From Knoxdaviesia capensis (lineage: Eukaryota; Ascomycota; Sordariomycetes; Microascales; Gondwanamycetaceae), in the NCBI GenBank assembly GCA_001510575.1, contig LNGK01000005.1, positions 434,001 to 498,000 on the forward strand: a stretch of 64,000 nucleotides of DNA, in the 5' to 3' direction. Positions 10,516 to 20,412 of this stretch are shown in pieces; position 1 is the stretch's first letter; every line of letters starts with the position of its first letter. The translations under genes and the position numbers were made by a program. The notes beneath the pieces are model-generated. The model searched no databases. It saw only the letters and a list, made by a program, of their open reading frames with translations, and was not told where the DNA came from.

Positions 10516-13490
10516 ATCCGGCAGCGCCCCTCTTCTGGGATGTTCTTCCCTTCGTTGCCCCGGTGGGGGAAGGATCTTAACATCCATGCTATGGACTTAA
10601 TATCGCGTGCAGACAGAAAGACGGAGAACCACAGGCAGTGAAAGTTTTTCTCTGACCACGGTAGTTTCCAGCACGCTGGGAGGGGAGGGGGGGGTATGCG
10701 CTTTACAGTGGGTAAACCGCCTGTGAAAGGCTCCGGCGCTGGGTAAAGAGTGAAATCCCAGCATTCCAGAGGAAAGCTGCCCTCACACATCGGCTTTTGA
10801 AAACGGTCGAGAGAGATCCTTCGGTGGCTTGGAGAGGCGCCGATTCGAGCGGTAGCACCACCACCGCAAGGCACACTCACACACACACACATTTGTAATG
10901 TCAAGTGGTGTCGCACGGTATCAGACGGGGGCTTCGTCCGATATAGCAGCTGGCTCCTTCCACCAGCGCGTGGCGGTGAATCACCACCCACTCCACAAGT
11001 GCACACACTTCCACGCAAGATCTGACGGAGAGAGACAGAGAGAGGGAGAACGCCACGTCGTGCGTGAGTTGGCCCAGTGATTTGAGCGCAAAAACACATC
11101 CACTCCCTTTTTTTCCTCCAGGAAACCACAGACACCCGCTAACCCCAATCGGGTAAGGTGCCAGGGGAATCTCTTCCACAGTTAGCCAGGCACACGCACA
11201 CACACACACCCCCTAAGATTCACACCGGGCCAGCGCTGTGTGCGCCTTCGCTGCTGAAAGTTGGCACCGGCTACGACCCCGCGCCAATGGTTAAAATCGG
11301 GCTTGGATCGGCCTGCAATATATCTACAGTGCGCACACCGTCCAGGGAACTGTACGGCCTTATAGACACCGTCCTTCACGCCCACTTCCACTCCCTCACC
11401 TCTGGTCCAGGCCCTGCAGTGAGTGCCTCGAACACACCCAAGTGCGTGAGTGAGCATGACTGAACAACAACATGTCGTGATCACAGCAAACTTTGCACAT
11501 TCTGCAGCCCTAACCCTCATCCGGAGCGGCACAGGACAGGACAGACAGACACGCACACTTGTCTCTGGTTCCTGGGAAGCCCGCATTGGCTCTTTTGATG
11601 CCATTTGCCAGCCACATGCGGCACTTCCACCTCTCGCCCCATCCGGATCTCGCCCCCCCGCTCCTCCGTCGGCCGGAATCCCCCGGCAAGCGTCCTTATA
11701 CGTGGCCGCCTGTGTCTGGCTCGGTGCGTGGGTGTTTGTAGAAGAAGGCAGCGAGGTGGGGTGGGCGGCCGTGAACCACGCTTCGGCACCCAGAACGGGG
11801 CCAGCACCAGAGCATCCTCTCCACCCGAGCTGCGTTGTTCAGGTACTGGGCGCCCATCAACGTTAGTCGCCGCGGACTGAGCACTATTGATGCCGATAGC
11901 GTGGCCCGTAGTGCACACACTTGGCTCAACTTGCTCGATGCACTGACACACGTCAGGAATGGAAGACGAACATAGATAAGAGCCGGCGCCGAACCGTTCT
12001 TGCGGGCGCGGCGGTCTGGAACCGCGGATCTTCTATACTTGGGTGACATTAATATCGGGGAAGAGAAAAACAGAGGGTTGGCTCTAGACCAGCAAAGAGT
12101 CGGACATCCAATCCAGAAGCACAGAATAATACTACAGCACTGAACTTTACTCGTGCATACACGAGCTGAGGCTAGAGCTTCTGGTTCTGGTGGTTTCTCG
12201 GGTTAGAACGTTTGTTCTTCTTTTCTTTTCTCTTATCCCTCGCGGCCTTTTAGCACACGGCAGTGGCGAGAGATCAACGGGTGGGCGGACTTGATCTTGG
12301 CGGCCGCGTGGAGTTTTCTTTTTCTTTTTCTTTTTCTTTTCTTTCTTCTTTCGTCTGTGTCTCTTCGCGGAGCCGAAGTGTCGAGCAGCGAACAACCAGC
12401 GCAATTGAGACATTTTCCCTCCCACTTACACCGGCATCCATACTGCATCGGGCGCAGCTCCTCCATCCACAGACCGCTACTTACTGTTACACACACTTAC
12501 ACTTCCCAGGCTTGCGCTTGTCCAGCGATCATCACCTTAAGTGAGCGGTTTTTTCGGACCCCTCTCGCTTCCGGGCTGTCCTGTGGCGGACCAGCCGGAT
12601 ATAGACGTTTGTATGAGCAGTACTGCACGCACTTTATCCAGTCGACCGTTCACCGGTTGTCCCGATTAGTCTGCGATCCAGAAGAAAAAAAATTCGAAGA
12701 CCGCCTTTTCGTTCCTTCGCCACCTGCAAGTTCTTCCGTCTTCTGGGTCGCATCGGCCCTGCTTGTATATAACCCACATCTGGAGGTTCTTTCCGCCCAG
12801 CTCGCCTTCGCCGAGTTGGCCCGACTGCTCCTTACACCGTTTCTTGCCATTTTGCCAGTGTTTGCCAGATGCGGTGCTGTGCTAGATAGATCGAAGGCGC
12901 AACCGGGCCCAGCACTTCCACCTCTTTCCGGTCTTGCTGTCTGTTTAAGCTGTTGTTTTGTTTTAACGGCCTGTATGTTTATATTCGTCTGTCACGACCG
13001 ATCTGCTTGAAACCATACAAAATACGCGACAGTTCTGGACAGGCAGCAGTGAAGAGAAAAACTTGCCGACGCAGGGTGTGCGTGTCCTATTCTGTGCGTG
13101 TGCCTGTGTGATTTTCACCAGATGGCGATTTGCACAACCCTGTTGTCCCCGAAAGACACACACACCCCCCGGCCGTGTGATATTTCGCCATCCTGAGCAT
13201 TGATTGTTGCAAATTTTCCCTCCAGCGCACAAAGCCCAGTTCTGGATTCTACTGAGGGGACACACACACGTCTGCAAGTTGTACTCCGGTACCGCCTGCT
13301 GCAGCCCGTGTCCGCACTGTTGCACTTGTACCTGATACATCCCGACTGCTGTGCGTGCGCGTGGTTCCTGACCCTTGCATCAGGCACCGCCCGTTACCCA
13401 CACGCCCCTCCCTTCCTTCCCTGCTGGAAAAGGTGAAAAAGTCTCCAGGAAGCAGCGACAATCATTTGCTTGTCTAGGACCCACTTCGGG
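10516..13490. other. Intergenic, gene-sparse
   Basis: No supported gene. There are CA runs (about 10871-10890, 11190-11208), a (T5C)n tract near 12314-12345, and scattered ORFs of up to about 240 codons. The longest of these begin at non-ATG codons or are dominated by simple sequence. Confidence 0.5.
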
Positions 13491-13493
13491 TGA

Positions 13494-13494
13494 A

Positions 13495-13523
<29 letters not shown>
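13494..13523. repeat. (ATT)n microsatellite
   Basis: About ten uninterrupted ATT units. No gene function is implied. Confidence 0.9.
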
Positions 13524-13526
<3 letters not shown>

Positions 13527-13859
13527 CTATATCTGCTGGCTCAGGAACAATTGGTACGTACCAGGAAAGCCACGACAACATAGCAACCCTGGTCTTATAC
13601 CCGCAATTTCACAATGCCTGCCCAAAGGTTGCGGACTGGTCTTGTGTGCTGTTGCGTGTTGCTGCGATCTGGGACGTCCCGGGGGGGCCCAGGTTTGGCC
13701 AGCCCATTCCCTGCTGATTTAACTTTTGGGGGCCTTGCGCCTTGGCCTAATTTTGAGAGGAAGGAAGCAGAGAAGAGAGAGAGAGAGACTGCGCTGGGGT
13801 TCCTTCCTTCCTCCCCAGCAGCCGCGCTGACGCCCACACCCGCTCGCTCTTTCCTTCCC

Positions 13860-14297
13860 AGATTTCTTTAATTGCCGCTCGTTCCCCTTGTCTCAACCTT
13901 CAGTTTCTGTTTTCAACTTTCTTTTCTTTCTCTTCTTCTCTCCTCACCATATACAAAACCTCGGCACCCGTTCGCTTTTGCGCTTTTCATTCTCTTATAT
14001 TTCAGCTCGTTTCATCAAACAAGCAGTTACAAGACTTCGTTGGCAGAGTCTCTTTTCTCACTCACTTTCAAACCTTTCTTCGCAAGCTCGAAACTTCGGT
14101 GTTGTTCTTTTTCTATAACCCTCTCTCACCCACACACTCTCTGCTTGATACTGTTCATCCAGATCTTTTTACACCAAACGTCTTACCGGTTACGACCATT
14201 CGTCTGCTTTTGTCCAACGTCTCGAAGACTTTGTTCTCTTTTTTTTCACTCCCAATATACCCACGTTTTTTACGTCTCGTTTTTTCCACGACTCAAA
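13860..14297 (+). promoter_or_regulatory. Pyrimidine-rich leader of the small GPI-protein gene
   Basis: About 430 bases strongly enriched in C and T lead directly to the ATG at 14298. Such CT-rich stretches are common just before or around the start of strongly expressed fungal genes. There is an open frame through it, but its translation (Phe, Leu, Ser rich) looks non-coding, and the ATG with a good context (CAAAATGAAG) followed by a signal peptide marks the real start. Confidence 0.55.
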
Positions 14298-14633
14298 ATG
14301 AAGTTCCTCGCTGTTGTCGTTGCCCTGCTGGCTCCTCTCGCCATGGCCGAGGAGACCACCACCTGCACTTCGACCACCACCATGACCAAGACCGTCACTC
14401 TCGCCCGCAACCACACTGCCTACGTCAACGGCACGTCGTCGTCCACCTCGGTCATCCTCCCCACCGGCACCGGCGCCAGCTCTTCCTTCCTGCCCGCCAC
14501 CACCACCGGCTCGTCCTCCTCGCCCACCAGCACCATTGAGCCCACCGAGACTCCCGGTGCTGCCTCTGCCCTGCAGCCCGTCCAGTTTGCGCTGGCCGGC
14601 GTTGCCGGTGCCATCGTCATCGCTCTGATGTAA
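14298..14633 (+). CDS. Small secreted Ser/Thr-rich GPI-anchored protein
   Basis: A single exon of 111 residues. The first 18 residues (MKFLAVVVALLAPLAMAE) form a clear signal peptide with AMA before the cleavage site. The middle is rich in Thr and Ser (TTTCTSTTTMTKTVT and long TS stretches) and would be heavily O-mannosylated; NHT and NGT are N-glycosylation sequons. The C-terminus ends in a hydrophobic tail (VQFALAGVAGAIVIALM) preceded by small residues, typical of GPI attachment. Such short proteins sit in the plasma membrane or cell wall. I know no specific function. Similar TTTxTxTxTxTVT motifs occur in many fungal wall proteins. Confidence 0.82.
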   Translation: MKFLAVVVALLAPLAMAEETTTCTSTTTMTKTVTLARNHTAYVNGTSSSTSVILPTGTGASSSFLPATTTGSSSSPTSTIEPTETPGAASALQPVQFALAGVAGAIVIALM

Positions 14634-16536
14634 GCGCGTTTCGACGTGCTTTGCTTTGCTTTGGTTGCGATGTGGGTATCGAGAGCGTTGCATTCTTGTT
14701 GGATTTCTTCTTCTTTTTTCTGCTTTGGAGTTGATGCATAATGAATCAAGTGTATGCTTTGTTGATGACACTTGCTTTCATCGGGGATGTTTTTCGCACT
14801 TGTTTTTTGGCCTCGGAGCTTGGTTGCATACGTCGTGTGCCACGGGGCGCCCTGCCTTCTCTCTCGGCCAGGGTCCCGGACATTCCATCACCCGGCGCAT
14901 CTATCAGTGATTAGGGCCAGTCACAACTACTCAACCCAGCGAGTAACCACATTACCTTTCCTTTGTCATGTGCCGATGTTTCCTTCTTTGGACGAGAACA
15001 GACTGCTGGATCGCATCCACACGTTCTCTTCTCCGTTGGTTGAAGCGCATGCAGCTGGCGGCAGCTTCACACCTTTTTTTGCTTTTCTGTTTCTTGTTTT
15101 CATAACGATGAACGACCCCAAAGATCACCCGCGTTGACTGGCACCAACACAAGATTTCCTGACCGCAAAGGATCTTCTTTTTCACTTCCCCCCCTCTTCT
15201 CTTCTCATTTGCACATCTCGGCCACCTGTTGGGCTACAGGGGAACAGGCATGCTCAGGCTTAACCCTCGCGTCTGCCGATGATTGCGCTGCCACTTTGAA
15301 GCGGTGGCGGTTTTCTTTTTTTCTATTATATCCAGCCTCTTTCGATTCTTCATGTCTAGTCCTATGATTACGACGACCTTTCCTCTTTTCAAACACCCGT
15401 TTTTCTTTTTCTTTGCTTGAACACTACGCCATCCCTCTTTGGATCTACCTGGTCGGAGAAGATATTGGGATTCATCTATACTAGAGATAGATGGGGATTC
15501 TTTTAGACCCAATCAGGAGGGGTGATCTAGTCGAAGGCATAACCTTCTTGTTTATATGATTCATCTTATTTTTTTTCGTTTCTTTTGCGCCAGTTGTTGA
15601 TACCCTGTTACTACCACCAAGGAAAATGGGAAGACATCCATTCCATGCCTCTTTTTGACGATTTCATACTGGCATTGGCTCTTGTATTTTGCCTCGGGAG
15701 ATTGGGAGGGGAGTAGGACTTGGTTGTGTTCTTTTCCTGTTGTATTCCTTTTTTTTTTTTTTTTCATTTTAGATCATCTTTGCGAGATTCTCTTCGGTGA
15801 TTTCAAAAATTGACAACAAATGATTTAACCTTTTTGGCTGGCGTCTGTGTGAACTGTACTAAACCTGTGATGTTCCTCAGCCACTTGCTTGATTAGATGC
15901 TGCTATTGAAACCTATATCAGTTCATATACCAGTGCAAAAGAGATTCTATTAAATAGCCATCTAGAAGAACATAAACGGCAATGCTTCTACCCGGATATC
16001 TTCGTCCCATCTCATCGTGGTGGCGTTCTCCGGTTGGATGATTTAGCCGTGTAGACGCACATCTCTAGCAATTTAGGATCTGTGAACTTTTTGTTTGCGC
16101 CGATGTTCTCAATCTAACATCCGCCATTAAGGGCGTGCACTTTACAGAAAATCAAAAGGCGTTGTGCATTTTTGGTCGTCTGAACTTTCCGGCAGTGTTA
16201 CCCTCCACTCCAATGCAATATAAAGTGTATCGATATATTTGCACGCCATGAATCAAGACTTTTCGCCATGGGAGCCGTGTTGAAAACAGTGCACAGACTG
16301 TGGTAGGCACAGTACATCCGCGCGGAAATTCTCGGCGCCAAAGAGGCGGATCTTGATTCACAATCAAGGCTTTTTGGAGGAGTCACGTCTGTTGAAGAAA
16401 ATCTTCACGATATACCACACCGCGACGTCACATCAACATCTTCCGGGCGATTGACGATATACGACTGCTTTCAACTGCGTTTACTCTGCATCTCCGCATA
16501 TATTGCCTTCCATCCACCCACACTCTCCCGTCAGCC
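14634..16536. other. Intergenic, GPI-protein gene to lipoyl synthase
   Basis: The 1.9 kb shows no gene. The first few hundred bases are T-rich and likely 3' UTR of the GPI-protein gene. The last 150 bases before the lipoyl synthase ATG would hold its promoter. A T16 run lies at about 15749-15765. Confidence 0.5.
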
Positions 16537-18021
16537 ATGTCCGCGTCGTTGCAGCGTGTGCAGCCGCTGCTGCACCGCTCGGTCCCGATTGTCCGGACTC
16601 TCGCGTCGGTGCCGTCCAGCGCCCGCGACCTCAAGAAAGCCGTATCCGGCACCAACCTGACTGCCAACCCGACCACACCCCCATCCTCCGCCGCGTCCGA
16701 TGCGGCCGCGGACGCCCTGAAGCCGGTGGCCGGGCGGCGACCGACCTACTTCAAAGACACGACGGTGGCGGCGTTCGACGACTTCCTCGCCACATCGTCG
16801 AGTGCGGCGCCGCTGGCCCCGAGCGACGCCTACACGCTGCGCACGGTCGAGGTGGGCCCGGAGGGCCGCAAGCGCACGATCACGCGGCTGCCGGAGTGGC
16901 TGAAGACGCCGATCCCGGCGGGCAACAGCAACTTCAAGAAGATCAAGGCCGACCTGCGCGGGCTGGGCCTGCACACGGTGTGCGAGGAGGCGCGGTGCCC
17001 GAACATCAGCGAGTGCTGGGGCGGGTCGTCGCGCAGCGCGGCCACGGCGACCATCATGCTGATGGGCGACACGTGCACGCGCGGCTGCCGCTTCTGCTCG
17101 GTCAAGACCAGCCGCGCGCCGCCGCCGCTCGACGCGCACGAGCCGACCCACGTGGCCGAGGCGCTCGCGCGCTGGGGGCTCGGCTACGTCGTGCTGACCA
17201 GCGTCGACCGCGACGACCTGGCCGACGGCGGCGCCCACCACTTCGCCGAGACCATCCGCAAGATCAAGGCCGCCCGCCCGCAGATGCTGGTCGAGGCCCT
17301 GACCGGCGACTTTGCCGGCGACCTGGACATGGTCGCCGTCGTGGCGGACAGCGGCTTGGATGTGTACGCACACAATGTCGAGACCGTCGAGGGGCTGACG
17401 CCGTATGTGCGTGATCGGCGCGCGACCTTCCGCGGCAGTTTGAAGGTGCTGAACCACGTCAAGGAGGTGCGTGGCGACGAGGGCATCATCACCAAGACCA
17501 GCATCATGCTGGGTCTGGGCGAGCAAGAGGAGGAAGTGATGGACGCTTTGCGGGGTAAGTCTTCTCTCTCTCTCTCTCTCTCTTACACACACACACTCTC
17601 TCTCTCTCTCTCCCTATCTTTCTCTGTTCGCCGTCCATTCGGCCTCTACTTCATCCTCTGTTCCTTGACCACCCCCCAACTAACCCCACACCGTACCGCA
17701 TTTGCAGAGCTCCGCAAGGCCCGCGTCGACGTCGTCACCTTCGGCCAGTACATGCGCCCCACCAAGCGCCACCTCAAGGTCGAGCGCTACGTCACCCCCG
17801 ACGAGTTCGACCGCTGGCACGCCCGCGCCATGGACATGGGCTTCCTGTACTGCGCCAGCGGCCCGCTCGTGCGCTCGTCCTACAAGGCCGGCGAGGCCTT
17901 CATCGAGAACGTGCTGCGCAAGCGCGCCGCCGCCGCGACCGGCGCTGGCGGCCCGGGCCTGGACGCCAAGCTGAATGATGCGGTCGTCATCGAGGAGTTG
18001 AACAAGGCTGGCATCGTGTAG
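16537..18021 (+). CDS. LIP5: Lipoyl synthase, mitochondrial
   Basis: Two exons, 16537-17554 and 17708-18021, joined in phase 1 (443 residues). The enzyme inserts two sulfurs into octanoyl groups on lipoate-dependent proteins such as the pyruvate dehydrogenase E2. The N-terminus (SLQRVQPLLHRSVPIVRTLAS) looks like a mitochondrial presequence. The auxiliary cluster cysteines are C149, C154 and C160 (CEEARCPNISEC); the radical-SAM cysteines are C180, C184 and C187 (CTRGCRFC). The conserved LTSVDRDDL, YAHNVET and GLGE motifs follow, and the C-terminal exon has TFGQYMRPTKRHL and the conserved RSSYKAGE. The 153-nt intron keeps the frame open and has no stop, so retention would add 51 low-complexity residues. 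I favour splicing because DALRELRKARVDVVTFGQY restores the family sequence. Confidence 0.96.
   Translation: MSASLQRVQPLLHRSVPIVRTLASVPSSARDLKKAVSGTNLTANPTTPPSSAASDAAADALKPVAGRRPTYFKDTTVAAFDDFLATSSSAAPLAPSDAYTLRTVEVGPEGRKRTITRLPEWLKTPIPAGNSNFKKIKADLRGLGLHTVCEEARCPNISECWGGSSRSAATATIMLMGDTCTRGCRFCSVKTSRAPPPLDAHEPTHVAEALARWGLGYVVLTSVDRDDLADGGAHHFAETIRKIKAARPQMLVEALTGDFAGDLDMVAVVADSGLDVYAHNVETVEGLTPYVRDRRATFRGSLKVLNHVKEVRGDEGIITKTSIMLGLGEQEEEVMDALRGKSSLSLSLSYTHTLSLSLSLSFSVRRPFGLYFILCSLTTPQLTPHRTAFAELRKARVDVVTFGQYMRPTKRHLKVERYVTPDEFDRWHARAMDMGFLYCASGPLVRSSYKAGEAFIENVLRKRAAAATGAGGPGLDAKLNDAVVIEELNKAGIV
17555..17707 (+). other. Stop-free intron filled with CT/CA microsatellite
   Basis: Intron of the lipoyl synthase gene, GTAAGT to TTTGCAG, 153 nt (3n). 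It holds two CT runs around a short CA run. It has no in-frame stop in the reading frame of the gene. Confidence 0.88.
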
Positions 18022-18582
18022 TCTGCTTCTCTGGAGTTGCACGCGTCCGCATCTTTTCTTCTGGCTACCGTCTTCCATTGGCGCACACATCGTGCTGGAG
18101 TGTGCGCTGCTGTATACATTTTTTATAAAGCATCCTCCCCTCGTTTGTTGTTTCTGGTCTGCTTTTTATCCACCCCCTTGGGGATAGACAGGGCCGGAAG
18201 GTCCCTGGGTCGGGTCATCGGCGTTTAAAGCATATTTTATTTTTAACCTCGTTCTCTCAAGAAATAACGAGGCACGAGAAAGAAAGAGAGAGAAGCTGGA
18301 ACGAGAATCTAGCTGTCTCTCGGGGTTCAACAGTTGTATAGGCACGCCACCTGTGCATTCCGAAGTGTCTCCTTATTTATCATGAGGGCATTTACATAGA
18401 AATAATAAGTCACATATCTGGTATCCATCGCGGTATTTAGGACATGGAAAGTCAATAGGGTCGTGGGATGAAGTGCAGAGCGAAATACAGTGGTCTGCAT
18501 TCTTGCTGTGAAAGAAAGACTGGGAGAGAATGTCGTTGACCAAAAAAGAAAAAAGTGCAAAAAATGCAAAAAGAAGACGTTC
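18022..18582. other. Intergenic, 3' of lipoyl synthase
   Basis: Probably the lipoyl synthase 3' UTR and the downstream region of tRNA-Ser. No gene was seen. Confidence 0.5.
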
Positions 18583-18663
18583 CGACAGAGACAGGATTTG
18601 AACCTATGCGGCCGAAGCCATATGATTTCTAGTCATACCCATTAACCACTCTGGCACTCTGCC
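18583..18663 (-). tRNA. tRNA-Ser (AGA)
   Basis: An 81-nt class II tRNA read on the minus strand. The acceptor stem GGCAGAG pairs with CTCTGTC (one G-U pair) and is followed by discriminator G. The anticodon loop CTAGAAA gives anticodon AGA (Ser, TCT codons). A long variable arm (GGCTTCGGCC type) lies before the T-arm with loop TTCAAAT. No intron is needed. T-runs follow the 3' end (minus strand) within 10-25 bases, consistent with Pol III termination. Confidence 0.95.
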
Positions 18664-19379
18664 TTATAAACGTTATTAAGCCACCAGCTAGTTTCGCTAG
18701 AAGAAGGTTATTTCGCCAAGCCAACAGACCCACTATTTCCGCGGATAGGGTTAGGGTTGGCGTAGGTACGCTTCATCTGGTTAAAGCACAACAGTTGACA
18801 ACAACGCCAGCACAAGTCGACAACGACGTGACATTGAGGGTGGTGAATCACTGGATATGCCCCTCGGAGTTGCTTTCTTTCCTCTTGACTCTGCTTTTCC
18901 TCCTCTCCCAAGCGGTATATCCTCGTGCTATGGTCTATGAATGTGTGATTGCACTCTGAATCTTTCACGATAACCCTCCAAACACTAGACATCTATATAA
19001 AGGCACAAAAAGAAGCCAATTCCGACATTCTGGGCCACCGCAACCGTTCTTTTCAACCTGTCCATGAATACTCAACACCAGCACAACTTCCAGCATCTCT
19101 CCCATCACCACACTATCAGGCTCGGTATACCTCCCCTGCCCTCCATTTCGGCCTCTACAACAACCTGGCAGTGAGTCTCCCGGCGATCAGACCCCCAACC
19201 CAGCAAAATTCGAAACACACACACGCGCAGATCCTCGTCTTCGCGATGCTGGCACGCAACCCCAAGCGGCTCCCTCTTCTCTTCTGCTAGCCAAGCACAA
19301 GTTTGGCTGCCCCAGTTACCAAGTAGCTTTTCCTCTGACCCGTTTAAACAGACTTACCTGGCCCACCTTCCACCGTACG
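18664..19379. other. Intergenic between two tRNA genes
   Basis: No protein gene. A doubled telomere-like motif GGGTTAGGGTT lies at 18748-18758, about 85 bases upstream of tRNA-Ser on its transcribed strand. A 113-codon ORF at 18949-19290 has no recognisable features. Confidence 0.5.
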
Positions 19380-19453
19380 TCCCTTGTGGCGCAATTGGCT
19401 AGCGCGTTCGACTGTTAATCGAGAGGTTGATGGTTCGAGCCCATCCAAGGGAG
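19380..19453 (+). tRNA. tRNA-Asn (GTT)
   Basis: A 74-nt intronless tRNA. The acceptor stem TCCCTTG pairs with CAAGGGA, followed by discriminator G. The A-box region TGGCGCAATTGG, the anticodon loop CTGTTAA with anticodon GTT (Asn) and the B-box GGTTCGAGCCC are all standard. A TTTT run begins a few bases after the 3' end. Confidence 0.97.
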
Positions 19454-20412
19454 CTGATTTTCAGTCGTTTTCCAGGCATATCACCAGATTTGCCTGCAGT
19501 TTTTGGTCTTTTTGCCTCTTTTCTTTCTCTCAGACTTTCTCTTCTCTATCCTGTGCGGGCGGGACTAGAGGATTACATGACCTGCTCAACCCATAGGAGG
19601 TTGGACTTCTTTTTGGATATTTTCTTTTTCTTTTTCTCTTTTCCTACGTCTCGACTCTTACACCAAGACTCTCACGCGTTTAATCCAAGACACAATGTTC
19701 CCCAGCTCCCGAGACCACTGAGACCCGACGATGTCGTTAGCCAGGAATGACGCGCGGAGAGAATGTTTCTCGCCTATAAACTGTTGATTCCAGTCTTGAC
19801 TCTTACGAAATTCCTCCATGCTGCTGTTTGCCTTGGAATGCCAGCCGGGTTCCCTCCCAGAGTGTGCGGCTTGAACTGCCGGTTTCTGGCGTTTGCTGGA
19901 CGGCACACGGCTTAAAGTGCGGACCTCCTGATTCAGTGAACATCCGCACCTGGTTTACACCCGGCGGCTGCGGAAAGTTTGGCGATAGTATTGTTGCTTG
20001 CCTCGCTGCTGCTTCGTGTGATCCCGGCCGTGTGCTGCCGGGATACCAGCGGAAACAGGTCCCGAGATGCCTCTGTTTGATCGTGGTAGGACGAGGACGA
20101 GCTTCTGACATATCGCGAGTAATAGGTGCCTAGCAAACATTTGGCCGGCCACAAGAATATCCCAAACAGACTGAGGTTGCTGCTACAGCTAATGAGGAAT
20201 CCTGTGGTCAAGGATATGTGAGATGACCATGATATCTGATGGGATCATCTCTGTGGACTTGGTAGTTGCCCGGTTGGCGCAGAGTATATATATATTGAAG
20301 GAGGAATCGGCACTCCTAAAAGTTGATATATTTTTTGGAAAGTTTCCCAGCCTGGAAGTTGATGTTACCACCTGCAAGCCCATTTCAGACTTCAACCACC
20401 CGCAAAGAAATA
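19454..20412. other. Intergenic, tRNA-Asn to secreted-protein gene
   Basis: No gene was recognised in 0.96 kb. A TA run lies at about 20286-20296, some 120 bases before the next start codon, where it may belong to that gene's promoter. Confidence 0.5.

Noticed and set aside
10437..11135. 232-codon minus-strand ORF
   Set aside because: Covers the palindrome and CA repeat; the composition is not protein-like.
12291..13010. 239-codon + ORF with a hydrophobic start
   Set aside because: It starts at TTG, and its hydrophobic stretch is simply the translation of a (T5C)n tract.
13872..14297. Extending the GPI-protein frame upstream to 13872
   Set aside because: The upstream translation is a CT-tract product, and the extension would bury the signal peptide; the ATG at 14298 has a good context.
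16531..17592. 353-codon minus-strand ORF opposite lipoyl synthase
   Set aside because: Antisense artefact of codon bias; the + strand encodes an unmistakable enzyme.
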